From NCBI GenBank assembly GCA_008933705.1, contig WBUN01000009.1:48556-112555 (forward strand): a DNA stretch of 64,000 nucleotides. The letters run 5' to 3'. Source of the DNA: Hyphomicrobiaceae bacterium (GTDB lineage Bacteria > Pseudomonadota > Alphaproteobacteria > Rhizobiales > Hyphomicrobiaceae). Of this stretch, positions 1 to 9,538 are shown piece after piece. A model generated the notes under the pieces. The model had not been told where the DNA came from and searched no databases. It saw only the letters and a program-made list of their open reading frames with translations. The stretch's first letter is position 1. Each line of letters opens with the position of its first letter. The translations under genes were made by a program, and so were the position numbers.

Positions 1-755
1 CGCCCGGCGCCTTCGCGCTGCTCATGAACCGTTACGATCATCTCTATCGCTTGAAACCGGAGGCTCTGGGCAAGCTTGCCGTCACTCAGCGCGCCGGAGC
101 GGTGCAGAACCCCAATGCCTATGAGCGGTTCCGCAAACCCCTCACGCTGGAGCAATATTTCCAGTCGCCGATGCTGTCGGAGCCGATTCGCGTGCTCGAT
201 TGCGTCATGTACCTGGATGGAGCAAGCGGAGTTCTCATCACGAGCAGGGCAAATGCGGAGCGTCGCAAGCTGAAAAGCGTTCGCCCCATTGCCTATCGCG
301 AGGTGTCCAACTTCCGCGTGCGCGATCTAGACGCCGACATGCTGGAGAGTGGCTTTGCGACTGCCGGGCCCAAGGCGCTGGCCGATGCCGGTCTGAGGCC
401 GGACCAGATCCAGATGTTTCATCCCTACGACGACTTCACGTTCGCGATATTGCTCCAGCTCGAGCAGATCGGATTCTGCAAACGGGGAGAGGGCTCGGAA
501 TTCATCCTGTCGACAGACCTGTCGCCGAGGGGGCGCTTAGCTCTCAACACCGGCGGCGGGCAAATCTCTGCCGGCCAGCCAGGTCTTGCAAGCGGCGGCT
601 TGAACCTGGTCGAGGCCGTCCGCCAACTGATGGGCGAAGCCGGCGAGCGACAGGTTCCCAATCCGCGCAATGCGATGGTCACAGGGATCGGCAGCATCGC
701 GATCATGCGCAACTGGAACGTCTCGAATGTCTTGATCCTGGAGGTAGGGCAATGA
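1..755 (+). CDS. thiolase-fold protein (SCP2/Ltp-like), C-terminal part
   Basis: The reading frame is already open at base 3, so the gene begins upstream; about 250 C-terminal residues are visible. It shows the thiolase C-terminal fold: a segment resembling the family's HDAF stretch (MFHPYDDFTF, near base 415), then NTGGGQISAGQPG (near base 547) where classical thiolases have the GHP catalytic histidine. Here that position is Gln. The usual C-terminal CxG cysteine is also absent (VTGIGS instead). Loss of both is typical of non-thiolytic thiolase-fold proteins such as the Ltp2 aldolases, which work in complex with a DUF35 protein. The next gene is a DUF35 protein whose ATG overlaps this stop (ATGA). 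A thiolase or aldolase step on an acyl-CoA is inferred; the N-terminal nucleophile region lies outside the window. Confidence 0.8.
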   Translation, partial: PGAFALLMNRYDHLYRLKPEALGKLAVTQRAGAVQNPNAYERFRKPLTLEQYFQSPMLSEPIRVLDCVMYLDGASGVLITSRANAERRKLKSVRPIAYREVSNFRVRDLDADMLESGFATAGPKALADAGLRPDQIQMFHPYDDFTFAILLQLEQIGFCKRGEGSEFILSTDLSPRGRLALNTGGGQISAGQPGLASGGLNLVEAVRQLMGEAGERQVPNPRNAMVTGIGSIAIMRNWNVSNVLILEVGQ

Positions 756-1183
756 GCGACGGCACATCGGCTCCTGCGCTCGCGGCCAAGGCGTCCGACT
801 TTGGTCGCCCCTATTGGGATGCGCTGCGCGCCGGTCGACTGACGATGCAGGCATGCTCGGCAACTGGCCGCTTCCAACATCCGCCGCGCCCCGTGAGCTT
901 CGCAAACGGCAGCCGCACATTGGATTGGCGCGAGATTGGCGGCAACGGCCGGATCTACGCCTTCACCATCAATCGCCGACCGGCACCGGGCTTCGAAGGT
1001 CGCACACCTTACATCGTCGCCGTGATCGAGCTGCCGGAGCGCATTCGCATCATGGCCAACATCGAGGCGAGGCCGGAGAGTGTCCGGATCGGGGCTGCGG
1101 TCCGCTTTGCGCGCAAGTTGTCACCGACCGGCGACCCGCTGTTCGAGTTAGACAAAGCCGTACCCGGCACGGAGGCGAGGTGA
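752..1183 (+). CDS. DUF35 OB-fold protein, degenerate zinc ribbon
   Basis: 143-aa protein with the DUF35 layout: an N-terminal helix (FGRPYWDALRAGRL), a rubredoxin-like ribbon position, then an OB-fold that normally binds acyl-CoA. The ribbon is degenerate: only one Cys (QACSATGRFQHPPRP) remains where the family usually has two CxxC pairs. Translation is coupled to the thiolase-fold gene by a 4-base overlap. DUF35 partners of thiolase-fold enzymes contribute to the active site, for example ChsH2-Ltp2 in steroid side-chain retro-aldol cleavage, so the pair probably acts as one complex. A 29-codon ORF (1180-1269, GTG start) follows before the ABC genes; I cannot tell whether it is expressed. 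Confidence 0.75.
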   Translation: MSDGTSAPALAAKASDFGRPYWDALRAGRLTMQACSATGRFQHPPRPVSFANGSRTLDWREIGGNGRIYAFTINRRPAPGFEGRTPYIVAVIELPERIRIMANIEARPESVRIGAAVRFARKLSPTGDPLFELDKAVPGTEAR

Positions 1184-1305
1184 GCGATGCGGAGCCGACG
1201 GCCATGGTCGTTGATCGGCTGGAGCTTTGCGGCAAAAGGCGAAGGCAGTTCGGATTTCGGACAGGCTGAGACCGGGCGCGAGTCCCGCGCGGCGGGCCTA
1301 GCGAA

Positions 1306-3000
1306 GTGAAGGCAATGGCCCCGATACGCAAGGACACCGCCCATGCTCAATCGCTTCTAACTGTCAGCGATCTCAGCGTTCGTCTTCCTTCGGGCGCCGA
1401 TCGCCCCTATGCGCTGCAAGGCTTCGATCTTCGAATCGGACGCGACGAGGTGGTTTGCCTCGTCGGCGGATCAGGGTCGGGCAAGTCCATCGCGGCACGC
1501 GCGATCATGCGCGTGCTGCCGGAACCCCATGTGTGGATTGAAAGCGGCAGCATCGACTACCTGGGCGAGGCTCTCACGCACACATCTTCCTCGCGCATGC
1601 GCAAGATCAGGGGTGCCGAAATCGGCATGATATTCCAGGAGCCGATGACAGCGCTCAATCCCCTGATGCGCGTCGGCACGCAGATCGACGAAGCAATGCG
1701 GGTGCACGGTATCGCCGACCGACGGGAGCGGCGGGCACGCACCTTGCGCATCCTTGACGAGGTGCAGCTTCCCGATCCATCAGAGATCTACCACTCCTAT
1801 CCCCATCAGCTGTCCGGCGGACAGCGACAGCGGGCGATGATCGCAATGGCGCTTGTGCTCGAGCCCAAGCTGCTAATCGCCGACGAGCCCACGACCGCAC
1901 TGGACGTCACTACGCAGGCTCAGATTCTGACCCTGATCGATCGCCTTCGTCGCGTGCATCGAACGGGCGTTCTGTTCATCACGCACGATTTCGGCGTCGT
2001 GGCCGAGATCGCTGACCGTATCGTGGTGATGCATCACGGCCGTGTCGTGGAGTCGGGTGACCGGGATTCCGTCCTTGGCTCGCCCGAGAGCGACTACGCG
2101 CGTCTACTGCTGGCATCGGTGCCCGGCTGCGTGCCGGCACCCGTGCGAGCGATCCCACAGGATGTCGTGCTGTCGGTGTCCGGCGTCAGCAAGTCTTATG
2201 CGCCTCGCGGCTCGTTATTTCGCCGTGCCAGTACAAGGCCAGCCGTGCAGGACGTCCATCTTTCCGTACGGCGCGGTGAGACGCTTGGCATTGTGGGCGA
2301 GTCCGGCTCAGGCAAGTCGACAACAGCCCGCATCGCTGTCCGGTTGCTGGAGCCCGACTGCGGCTCGATCGTGCTCAATGGCATCGAACTCACCAAGTTG
2401 CATCAGCGTGAGCTCGGCAGGATCCGCCCGCATATCCAGATTGTCTTTCAGGACCCCATCGGGTCCCTCAACCCCCGTCATCGCGTGGGCGAAATCGTCG
2501 CCGCAGGGCCCATGCTGCATGGCGTCAACAGGGCCGAGGCACGTTGTCGCGCTGAGGAGGCTTTCGACTTGGTCGGATTGGACCAGCGCGCCCTTCAGCG
2601 TTACCCACACGAGTTCTCCGGCGGTCAGCGGCAGCGGATTGCGCTCGCTCGTGCGCTGGTCATGCGCCCCAAGGTTCTGGTGGCGGACGAAGCCGTTTCG
2701 GCGCTCGACGTCACGGTCCAGGCACAGATCCTCGATCTGCTGCGCAGCATCCGTGATCGGCTCGATCTGGCCATCCTGTTCGTCACACATGACCTCCGGG
2801 TGGCCGCACAGATCTGCGATTCGATCGCAGTGATGAGGGGTGGAGTCGTCGTCGAGAGCGGTGCGACCGGCAAGATTTTCGACCACCCCGAGCACCAGTA
2901 CACCCGTCAGCTTCTGGCATCCATTCCGGGCCGTTCGTGGTTCGCGCGTGGCGCGCATCATTCGACAGTTGAGGAGAAGGCACGTGAAGCTCAAGCGTGA
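1306..3000 (+). CDS. peptide-type ABC transporter, fused double ATPase (DppD-DppF-like)
   Basis: 564-aa protein with two complete ATPase domains that are usually separate proteins in Dpp/Opp importers. Domain 1 has Walker A GGSGSGKS near residues 54-61 and an LSGGQRQR signature near 169. Domain 2 has GESGSGKST near 331 and FSGGQRQR near 437. Each domain ends with the oligopeptide-family C-terminal extension. It would energise the two permeases encoded just downstream for uptake of peptides or another small organic solute. The start is GTG at 1306 or the in-frame ATG at 1315. Its 3' end overlaps the receptor gene by 17 bases, consistent with one operon. Confidence 0.9.
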   Translation: MKAMAPIRKDTAHAQSLLTVSDLSVRLPSGADRPYALQGFDLRIGRDEVVCLVGGSGSGKSIAARAIMRVLPEPHVWIESGSIDYLGEALTHTSSSRMRKIRGAEIGMIFQEPMTALNPLMRVGTQIDEAMRVHGIADRRERRARTLRILDEVQLPDPSEIYHSYPHQLSGGQRQRAMIAMALVLEPKLLIADEPTTALDVTTQAQILTLIDRLRRVHRTGVLFITHDFGVVAEIADRIVVMHHGRVVESGDRDSVLGSPESDYARLLLASVPGCVPAPVRAIPQDVVLSVSGVSKSYAPRGSLFRRASTRPAVQDVHLSVRRGETLGIVGESGSGKSTTARIAVRLLEPDCGSIVLNGIELTKLHQRELGRIRPHIQIVFQDPIGSLNPRHRVGEIVAAGPMLHGVNRAEARCRAEEAFDLVGLDQRALQRYPHEFSGGQRQRIALARALVMRPKVLVADEAVSALDVTVQAQILDLLRSIRDRLDLAILFVTHDLRVAAQICDSIAVMRGGVVVESGATGKIFDHPEHQYTRQLLASIPGRSWFARGAHHSTVEEKAREAQA

Positions 3001-4576
3001 GTGGGCGACCCTGGCGGTCGCGACAGCGGCCATTGCAGCATCGACAATTCATGATCGCGCGGCGGCGCAAGAGCCGCGCCGCGGCGGAACCTTGGTGGAA
3101 CTTGTCATCTCGGAGCCTGCGCATCTGGTGTCGCCATTCGGTGGATCATCGACAGTCCACGAGGCTTCCTCCAAGGTTTTCGACACCCTGCTTTTCGAGC
3201 GCGACGGCAACTATGAGCCTCGCCTTGCCGAGCGCTGGACCGTTGCCCCCGACGGCAAGAGCTTCACGTTCCATCTGAACAGGACCGTCAGGTGGCACGA
3301 CGGCAAGCCGTTCACGGCAGCCGATGTCGCCTTTTCACTGCAGGAGATCTGGAAGAAGTTCGGCGGCAACGTCGCGTTCAGCCGGATTGCGCGCGTTGAG
3401 ACGCCCGATCCTCACACCGTCATCTTTCACGCCGACGAGCCAGTAGCCCCGCAACTGCTGTTGAGCACGGTGGGGAGCTACCAAGGCGCCGTCCTGCCGA
3501 AGCATGTCTATGAAGGCACCGACTATCGCTCCAACAGAGCCAACCGCGCGCCCATCGGCACCGGCCCGTTCCGTTTCAAGGAATGGCTACCGGGACAATA
3601 CCTGGTGTTCGAGCGCAACGCCGATTACTATCGCCAACCGTTTCCCTATCTCGATCGCGTCATCGTACGAGTCGAGCGCAATGCCGCCACGCGCTCGGCT
3701 GCCCTGGAGTCAGGGGCCGCCCATCTTGCGGTCCGCAGCCCGGTGTCGCTTCGCGATCTGCCTCGCATCGCTCAGATTCCAAGCCTGGCCTACAGCAGCG
3801 TCGGTAGCGAACACGCAGGGTGGCATCAGCTCATGGAGTTCAACACGCAGCGAGAGATCACCAAGAACAGGGCGGTGCGGCAGGCAATCGCCTACGCGAT
3901 CGACAAGAAGAAGCTGCTGGACGTCGTATTCGTCGGTCGCGGCAAAGTCGCAACCGGGCCAATCCCGTCGAGCATCCCGACCTACACGGCCGATGTCGCA
4001 ACCTATCCGTTCGACCCCAAGAAGGCCGAAACCCTGCTCGACCGGGAAGGATACACCCGCAATGCTGATGGCAGCCGCTTCACGCTCAATTTCGTCATCG
4101 GCGCCTATTTCGAGACCGGGCTGCAAAGTGTCGAGATCATCCGCCAGAACCTGGCCGATATCGGCATCAAGACCAACATTCACACGCCCGATATCGCCGC
4201 GTTCACCCGCCGCGTCTACAAGGACTATGACTTCGACATAACAATCAGCAATTCGGTGGCATTCTCGGAGCCGGGCACCGGAACATTTGCGTGGTTGTGG
4301 TCCAAGGGCATCGTTCCGGGCGTGCCGTTCCGCAACGCTTCGCGCTACAGCAATCCCGAGATGGACGAGGTGATCGAGGCGGCGCTGAGGGAGCAGGACC
4401 GGAACAAGCGCCTGGCCCTGATCCATCAATTCCAGAAGATCGCAGCGCGCGATCTGCCGATCCTCTATCTGATCGAGATGGACCAAATCAACGTCTACAA
4501 CAAGCGCGTTCGCAACGTCGGCAACAACCCACGTTGGTACTACACGAGCTGGGAGGACGTATGGCTCGAGCAGTGA
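2984..4576 (+). CDS. ABC transporter solute-binding protein, family 5
   Basis: About 530-aa periplasmic receptor of the DppA/OppA family. I chose the GTG at 2984 because it follows a strong Shine-Dalgarno (GAGGAGAAGG) and yields a signal peptide (MKLKREWATLAVATAAIAAS ending near AAAQEP). An upstream in-frame ATG at 2840 would lie deep in the ATPase gene and lacks a secretion signal. Family hallmarks include the FDTLLFERDGNYEPRLAERW segment and FHLNRTVRWHDGKPFTAADV. It delivers the ligand to the permeases encoded at 4634-6468. The ligand is not evident; association with acyl-CoA genes may mean an organic-acid conjugate rather than a peptide. Confidence 0.9.
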   Translation: MKLKREWATLAVATAAIAASTIHDRAAAQEPRRGGTLVELVISEPAHLVSPFGGSSTVHEASSKVFDTLLFERDGNYEPRLAERWTVAPDGKSFTFHLNRTVRWHDGKPFTAADVAFSLQEIWKKFGGNVAFSRIARVETPDPHTVIFHADEPVAPQLLLSTVGSYQGAVLPKHVYEGTDYRSNRANRAPIGTGPFRFKEWLPGQYLVFERNADYYRQPFPYLDRVIVRVERNAATRSAALESGAAHLAVRSPVSLRDLPRIAQIPSLAYSSVGSEHAGWHQLMEFNTQREITKNRAVRQAIAYAIDKKKLLDVVFVGRGKVATGPIPSSIPTYTADVATYPFDPKKAETLLDREGYTRNADGSRFTLNFVIGAYFETGLQSVEIIRQNLADIGIKTNIHTPDIAAFTRRVYKDYDFDITISNSVAFSEPGTGTFAWLWSKGIVPGVPFRNASRYSNPEMDEVIEAALREQDRNKRLALIHQFQKIAARDLPILYLIEMDQINVYNKRVRNVGNNPRWYYTSWEDVWLEQ

Positions 4577-4633
4577 GCAGCTGCTTGCCACTCGGTAGCC
4601 ACGTGGCGATGGTGCGGGCTCGAGAGAATAGCC

Positions 4634-5611
4634 ATGCGTTTTCTTGCTAGTTCCATCCTCAGGCGTGTTGCGCACGCCGTGCCTGCTCTGATCGGCATTG
4701 CGCTGATCGCGTTCGTCCTGCTCAGCCTGGCGCCGGGCGATCTCGTCGATATCCTGGCGGCCGATGGAGCCGTCCAGGATGACGTAACGGCAGCACAGCT
4801 GCGCGCCCAGTACGGGCTGGACCAGCCGGTGATCGTACAGGCGCTCTACTATCTGCGCGACGTTGCACGTCTCGACCTTGGGTTCTCGCCGATCCACGGC
4901 CTGCCCGTGGCCGACCTCATCTTCGATCGGCTGCCCGCAACCATCCTGCTGATGATGTCCAGCATATTACTTGCCGTGATCGTCGGCGTTTCGCTTGGGC
5001 TGATCTCCGGCCGCAATGTCAACACGTGGCGCGATGTCGTCGCATCAGTCTTCGCCGCCCTGTTCTTTGCCGCACCCAGCTTCTGGGTGGGTCTGATGTT
5101 GATGGTGGGCTTCTCCATTAAGCTTGGCTGGCTGCCTGTAAGCGGCATGGTGACGATCGGCGCGGACTACGGTCCCCTGGGGAGGGTGCTGGACACCTGC
5201 ACTCATCTTGTGCTGCCGACGGCGGCCCTTGGTCTGTTCTACGCAGCCATCTACGCGCGCGTGATGCGCTCGGCTGTGTTGCAGGTTTCCGTCATGGACT
5301 TTGTCGAGACGGCACGCGCCAAGGGCGTCCCGGAGCGGGCGATCACACTGAGACACGTGCTCGGCAATGCGATTCTGCCGGTGGTGACCCTGGTGGGCCT
5401 GCAAATGGGAACTGTGCTGGCCGGGTCGGTGGTGATCGAACAGGTATTCAGTTGGCCTGGCGTCGGCACGCTCCTGTTCGATGCGGTCATGGCCCGCAAC
5501 CTCTCGATCGTCATGGGCGTGCTCATTCTCGGTTCGATCCTGGTGGTGATCAGCAACCTTGTCATCGACATCCTTTACTATTGGTTGGATCCACGGATCC
5601 AGATTCAATGA
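4634..5611 (+). CDS. peptide-type ABC transporter permease (DppB-like)
   Basis: 325-aa inner-membrane permease with the DppB layout: an N-terminal membrane helix, a periplasmic segment containing LGFSPIHGLPVADLIFDRLPATILL, and five more helices. The EAA-type coupling loop is ETARAKGVPERAITLRHVLGNAILP, followed by VIEQVFSWPGVGTLLFDAV, which is diagnostic of this family. It forms the pore with the next gene, whose start codon overlaps this stop (ATGA). A gap of 57 bases separates it from the receptor gene upstream. Confidence 0.92.
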   Translation: MRFLASSILRRVAHAVPALIGIALIAFVLLSLAPGDLVDILAADGAVQDDVTAAQLRAQYGLDQPVIVQALYYLRDVARLDLGFSPIHGLPVADLIFDRLPATILLMMSSILLAVIVGVSLGLISGRNVNTWRDVVASVFAALFFAAPSFWVGLMLMVGFSIKLGWLPVSGMVTIGADYGPLGRVLDTCTHLVLPTAALGLFYAAIYARVMRSAVLQVSVMDFVETARAKGVPERAITLRHVLGNAILPVVTLVGLQMGTVLAGSVVIEQVFSWPGVGTLLFDAVMARNLSIVMGVLILGSILVVISNLVIDILYYWLDPRIQIQ

Positions 5612-6468
5612 TGAGCGCTCCCTTGAGCACCTTTCGACATCGCTTCGCCCGCAATCGCGCCGGCATGGCCGGTTTGGTCGTCGTCGGACTCGTGACGATT
5701 GCCGCACTCGTCGCTCCGCTGTTCTATCCCGGAGATCCCCTGCGCAGCGTCGCCTCACCGGAGATCTGGCCGTTCATCGATGCGCGCTTTCCCCTCGGTA
5801 CGGACGCGCTTGGTCGCGACATTGCGGCGATCATGTTTCATGGCGCACGCACCACGATCGTGATCGGCCTGACCGCCAGCTTGGTGGCCTCCGTGATCGG
5901 AACAACGATCGGATCGCTGGCCGGCTACTACGGCGGTCTCGTGGACGACTTGCTCATGCGCGTGGCCGAGATGTTTCAGATCATCCCGCACCTGGTGTTC
6001 CTGATTGCGCTGGTGGCGGTGTTGGGGCCGCGTGTCGATGTGGTGGTGATCGGCATCGGCATGGTGTCGTGGAACAGCATGGCGCGCCTGGTACGGGCTG
6101 AATTCATGACGCTCAAGCACAGGGAGTTCGTGCTCGCGGCGCGCGCAGTCGGCATGAGTAACGTGCGCATCATTCTGCGGGAGATACTGCCCAACGCCCT
6201 GCCACCGACCGTCATCCTGGCATCACTCATCGTCGGCGGCGCCGTCCTGTTCGAAGCCGCCTTGTCGTTTCTCGGGCTGAGCGATCCGACGATTGCAAGC
6301 TGGGGGCGGTTGATCGGCGAGGGGCGATCACTGATCCGCACAAGCTGGTATATCGCCGCCATCCCTGGGGTCGGCATTCTGCTGACGGTGCTCAGTCTCA
6401 ATCTCATTGGAGATGCGCTGACGGATGCGCTCAATCCGCGAATTTCCATCCCCACGGATGACAGGTGA
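5608..6468 (+). CDS. peptide-type ABC transporter permease (DppC-like)
   Basis: 286-aa second permease of the importer. The start is ATG at 5608 (or the adjacent ATG at 5611), overlapping the upstream permease stop. It begins with the family's cytoplasmic RHRFARNRAGMAGL helix and has the conserved FPLGTDALGRDI segment. The coupling loop is AARAVGMSNVRIILREILPNALPP, and LSFLGLSDPTIASWGRLIGEG lies near the C-terminus. All are standard DppC/OppC marks. A gap of 120 bases without an obvious hairpin precedes the thioesterase gene. Confidence 0.92.
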   Translation: MMSAPLSTFRHRFARNRAGMAGLVVVGLVTIAALVAPLFYPGDPLRSVASPEIWPFIDARFPLGTDALGRDIAAIMFHGARTTIVIGLTASLVASVIGTTIGSLAGYYGGLVDDLLMRVAEMFQIIPHLVFLIALVAVLGPRVDVVVIGIGMVSWNSMARLVRAEFMTLKHREFVLAARAVGMSNVRIILREILPNALPPTVILASLIVGGAVLFEAALSFLGLSDPTIASWGRLIGEGRSLIRTSWYIAAIPGVGILLTVLSLNLIGDALTDALNPRISIPTDDR

Positions 6469-6588
6469 GCCATTGCGAGAAGTCAAAGGCATGATCGCGC
6501 GGACAACGCGGGACTCCGCTGTCGAGGCGTTGCCCGCGCATACTGGTTCCCCCGCCATCCGCAATTCGCCCAACGTAGGATCGATGAT

Positions 6589-7002
6589 ATGCAATTGAAT
6601 GCAGACACGATACATGCCATGCTCAAGCGGTCGCCATTCATCAGCTTTCTCAACCTCGAGGTCGTGCACGTCGACATCGAGAAGCTGGAGATCGGCATGC
6701 GTTTGCCGATGCGACCGGAGCTGGAGCGCGGCGGTGGCAGCGGCCAATTCCATGGCGGCCCCATTGCGTCGTTCATCGACACGGTTGGCGACTATGCAGT
6801 GGTGCTGGCCGTCAAAGGGCCGGTGCCGACGATCAATCTGCGCGTCGACTACCTGCGGCCCTGCACGGGCCAACATATTGACGCGGTCGCACGCGCGCGC
6901 CGCGTGGGCAAGTCGATTGCCGTGGTCGACATAGATGTCGTGGATTCCGAGGGGAGGCTGTGTGCGATCGGTCGCGGCTCGTACGGAGTGCCGGGCGGCT
7001 GA
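6589..7002 (+). CDS. PaaI-type hot-dog thioesterase
   Basis: 137-aa single hot-dog domain. The motif HGGPIASFIDTVGDYAV matches the HGG signature on the central helix of PaaI-family acyl-CoA thioesterases, and the final strand carries RRVGKSIAVVDIDVVDSEG. Members hydrolyse aryl- or acyl-CoA thioesters as salvage enzymes. It sits between the peptide-type importer and an acyl-CoA dehydrogenase, so it probably releases stalled CoA esters of the imported compound. It is small, cytosolic and has no signal peptide. Confidence 0.85.
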   Translation: MQLNADTIHAMLKRSPFISFLNLEVVHVDIEKLEIGMRLPMRPELERGGGSGQFHGGPIASFIDTVGDYAVVLAVKGPVPTINLRVDYLRPCTGQHIDAVARARRVGKSIAVVDIDVVDSEGRLCAIGRGSYGVPGG

Positions 7003-7119
7003 GACCGCGGCGGCAAGGGCCGTCACACTTGGGCGACGCCACAACGGCTTGGCGCAGCACTGGCCTATGACGCGTGCGATGCCTCACCACGTCCCATCGT
7101 TCCAGAGATTTCCGACCGC

Positions 7120-8922
7120 ATGCCCAGCTACCGCGCTCCGCTCGATGACTTCCGCTTCATCTTCAACGATCTTCTCCGGATAAGAGATTACGCATCCGTT
7201 CCGGGTTTTGCGGAGGCGACACCGGACGTGATCGAGACGGTCCTGCGGGAAGGCGCTAGATTCGTTGAGGACATCGTCCAGCCCTTGAACCAAATTGGAG
7301 ACCGCGAAGGTTGCCGGTTCGACAACGGCCAAGTGTTCGCGCCGGCTGGATTTAAGGCGGCATTCGATGCCTATCGCGACTGCGGATGGAATGGTCTGAC
7401 TGGCGACCCGGCGTATGGCGGCCAGGGTCTGCCGCGCGTGGTAGGGATCGCTCTTAGCGAGATGACGACATCCGCATGCATGGCCTTTGGAATGTATCCG
7501 GGTCTCACGCGAGGCGTCGGCGACGTCATTCGCACGCACGGCTCGGCCGAGCAGAAGCGCACCTACCTGGCAAGACTGGTCGCTTGCGAGTGGACCGGAG
7601 CTATGAGCCTCACCGAGCCACAGGCCGGCACCGACCTGGGTCTCATCGCAACCAAGGCCAAGCCAGCCGGCGACGGCACCTATCGCATTACCGGCACGAA
7701 GATATTCATCTCATCGGGCGACCACGACCTTGCTCCCAACATCATTCACCTCGTTCTCGCCAGGATCGGCGGCGCTGCCGACGGCGCGAAGGGCGTCAGT
7801 CTGTTCATTGTCCCGAAGTTTCTCGTTGGCGCCGACGGCACGCTCGGCATGCGCAACGGCGCCGCCGTCGGCTCGATCGAGCGCAAGATGGGGAATCACG
7901 GCAATCCCACCTGCGTCATGATCTACGAAGGAGCTGTCGGATATTTGATCGGCCGCCAGCACGAAGGCCTGCATGCGATCTTCACGATGCTGAATGCTAC
8001 GCGACTTGGCTCGGGTGTGCAGGGCCTGGCTATTGCGGAGGCGGCGTACCAGAACGCAGCGCGCCATGCGCGCGAGCGGCTGCAGGGGCGATCACTGATG
8101 GGAACAGCGGCGCCCGACAAGCCCGCCGACCCGATCATCCATCAACCCGACGTACGCCGCATGCTAATGACCATGCGCAGCTTCATTGAAGGTGCACGCG
8201 CGCTTGCGCTGTGGGTCGGCGTGCTGGTGGATTGCGCGCACAAGCATCCCCGCGCGGAAGAGAAACGCGCTGCCGACGATCTCGTGTCGCTGCTTACGCC
8301 GGTCATCAAAGCCTATTTCACCGACTGGGGCTACCAGTGTGCGACGCTTGCCCAGCAGATCTTCGGCGGGCACGGCTACATCAAGGAAAGCGGCATGGAG
8401 CAGTTCGTGCGCGATGCACGACTTCCCATGCTGTACGAGGGTGCCAACGGCGTGCAGGCGCTGGACTTGGTCGGCCGCAAGCTGCCGGCGGCCGATGGGC
8501 GCCTGCCCAAACGTTTCCTTGGACTTCTGGAGACCTTCATTGCCGCCAATCGGGGCTGCCCGGCGATAGCGGCTGACTTTGTTGCGCCACTTGCCGATGC
8601 CGCGGAACAGCTGCGCATTGCGACCACGGTCATCTGCGAACGAGCCCAGCGCAACAAGGACGACGCCGCTGCCGCATCCATGAGCTACCTGCAGCTTCTT
8701 GCGTTGGTGGCGATTGGCTTCATGTGGACTCGCATGGCGCTGGTCGCGGCGAGGCGCCTGGAAGACCTCCCAGATGATGACGAGCAGGGACCATTGTATC
8801 GCAACAAGCTGATGACCGGCCGTTTCTTCATGCGGCAAATGCTGCCGGATACGATGTCCCACTTTGCGAAGATACTGGCCGCCACCGACGTGACGATGGC
8901 GCTTCCAGCGGACGCCTTCTGA
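7120..8922 (+). CDS. long-form acyl-CoA dehydrogenase (about 600 aa)
   Basis: 600-aa flavoprotein of the long acyl-CoA dehydrogenase subgroup, which carries an extra N-terminal segment (APLDDFRFIFNDLLRI) and a C-terminal extension beyond the usual 380 residues. The FAD/substrate signature MSLTEPQAGTDLG is present, and LYEGANGVQALDLVGRKL holds the catalytic-base Glu. HGYIKESGMEQFVRDARLPMLYEG is highly characteristic. It oxidises acyl-CoA to 2-enoyl-CoA with electron transfer to ETF. The gene converges with the kinase-like gene at 8971, which marks the end of this plus-strand cassette. Confidence 0.92.
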   Translation: MPSYRAPLDDFRFIFNDLLRIRDYASVPGFAEATPDVIETVLREGARFVEDIVQPLNQIGDREGCRFDNGQVFAPAGFKAAFDAYRDCGWNGLTGDPAYGGQGLPRVVGIALSEMTTSACMAFGMYPGLTRGVGDVIRTHGSAEQKRTYLARLVACEWTGAMSLTEPQAGTDLGLIATKAKPAGDGTYRITGTKIFISSGDHDLAPNIIHLVLARIGGAADGAKGVSLFIVPKFLVGADGTLGMRNGAAVGSIERKMGNHGNPTCVMIYEGAVGYLIGRQHEGLHAIFTMLNATRLGSGVQGLAIAEAAYQNAARHARERLQGRSLMGTAAPDKPADPIIHQPDVRRMLMTMRSFIEGARALALWVGVLVDCAHKHPRAEEKRAADDLVSLLTPVIKAYFTDWGYQCATLAQQIFGGHGYIKESGMEQFVRDARLPMLYEGANGVQALDLVGRKLPAADGRLPKRFLGLLETFIAANRGCPAIAADFVAPLADAAEQLRIATTVICERAQRNKDDAAAASMSYLQLLALVAIGFMWTRMALVAARRLEDLPDDDEQGPLYRNKLMTGRFFMRQMLPDTMSHFAKILAATDVTMALPADAF

Positions 8923-8970
8923 CGACAACATGATTGCGCGCCCAAGCCCTCGTTCGAAGCGCCCGAGAAC

Positions 8971-9504
8971 TCAGTTCGTCTGCTTGAGGTGATGACGGCT
9001 TGTCAGCTGTCGATACTCGTGACTGCCGCTGCTAAGCTTATGCAGGCAGCGGATGAATACCGCCTTCTCTTCCGCGGTCAGCCGCGCGCGGTCGTCTTTC
9101 ATGTCAAGAACGGGCGCGCGAGCACTGCCATGCTCGTCTTTACCTTGCTGGAGCGCATTCACGTTCCTCACATTGCCGAGGTTCATGACCGCGAGGACGT
9201 TCTTGCCGCTGGCAATGCCCTGTCGGATTTCCGGCCAGCCAAGGCCGTACGACATGCCGAACAGGAAGTGCCGCCACTCAAGAAGCTCGCCTGCAAGCTC
9301 CCGCTGCCGGAAGTCAACCTCGCTAGTAAAGATGTAGTCCGGGTTCGCGGCGTCGTCCGGGCGCTGCGCGCGTGTCGTATACCGGCGGATGTAGTGGAAA
9401 TCGGGCCTAGGATCGGCGAGCAGGCGGTTCTTGATCGTGCTCTTGCCCGACACACTCGCGCCGTCGAGGAGCACGATCAGCTTGTTGTACTGCCTGCTGT
9501 CCAT
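8971..9504 (-). CDS. guanylate-kinase-like P-loop protein
   Basis: 177-aa protein related to the guanylate kinase/PhnN fold. Walker A is GASVSGKS (residues 15-22). RRYTTRAQRPDD (40-51) matches the GMP-binding TTRxxRPGE loop, and ELAGELLEWRHFLFGMSYG matches the GEFLEWAEVHGNYYGT region. NVLAVMNLGNVRNVNAL corresponds to the strand before the lid. It is shorter and more divergent than housekeeping Gmk (about 200 aa), so it is probably not the essential enzyme. It diverges from the Fic gene, with the phased T-tract array between the two starts. Whether it phosphorylates a nucleotide or acts as partner of Fic is unknown. Confidence 0.6.
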   Translation of the reverse strand: MDSRQYNKLIVLLDGASVSGKSTIKNRLLADPRPDFHYIRRYTTRAQRPDDAANPDYIFTSEVDFRQRELAGELLEWRHFLFGMSYGLGWPEIRQGIASGKNVLAVMNLGNVRNVNALQQGKDEHGSARAPVLDMKDDRARLTAEEKAVFIRCLHKLSSGSHEYRQLTSRHHLKQTN

Positions 9505-9538
9505 TGCGCTGTCTCACGGCCCGGGCCTACGGCCGAAC

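Noticed and set aside
3710..4897. Antisense open frame of about 395 codons
   Set aside because: It spans the receptor and permease genes on the other strand; composition is typical of a shadow frame.
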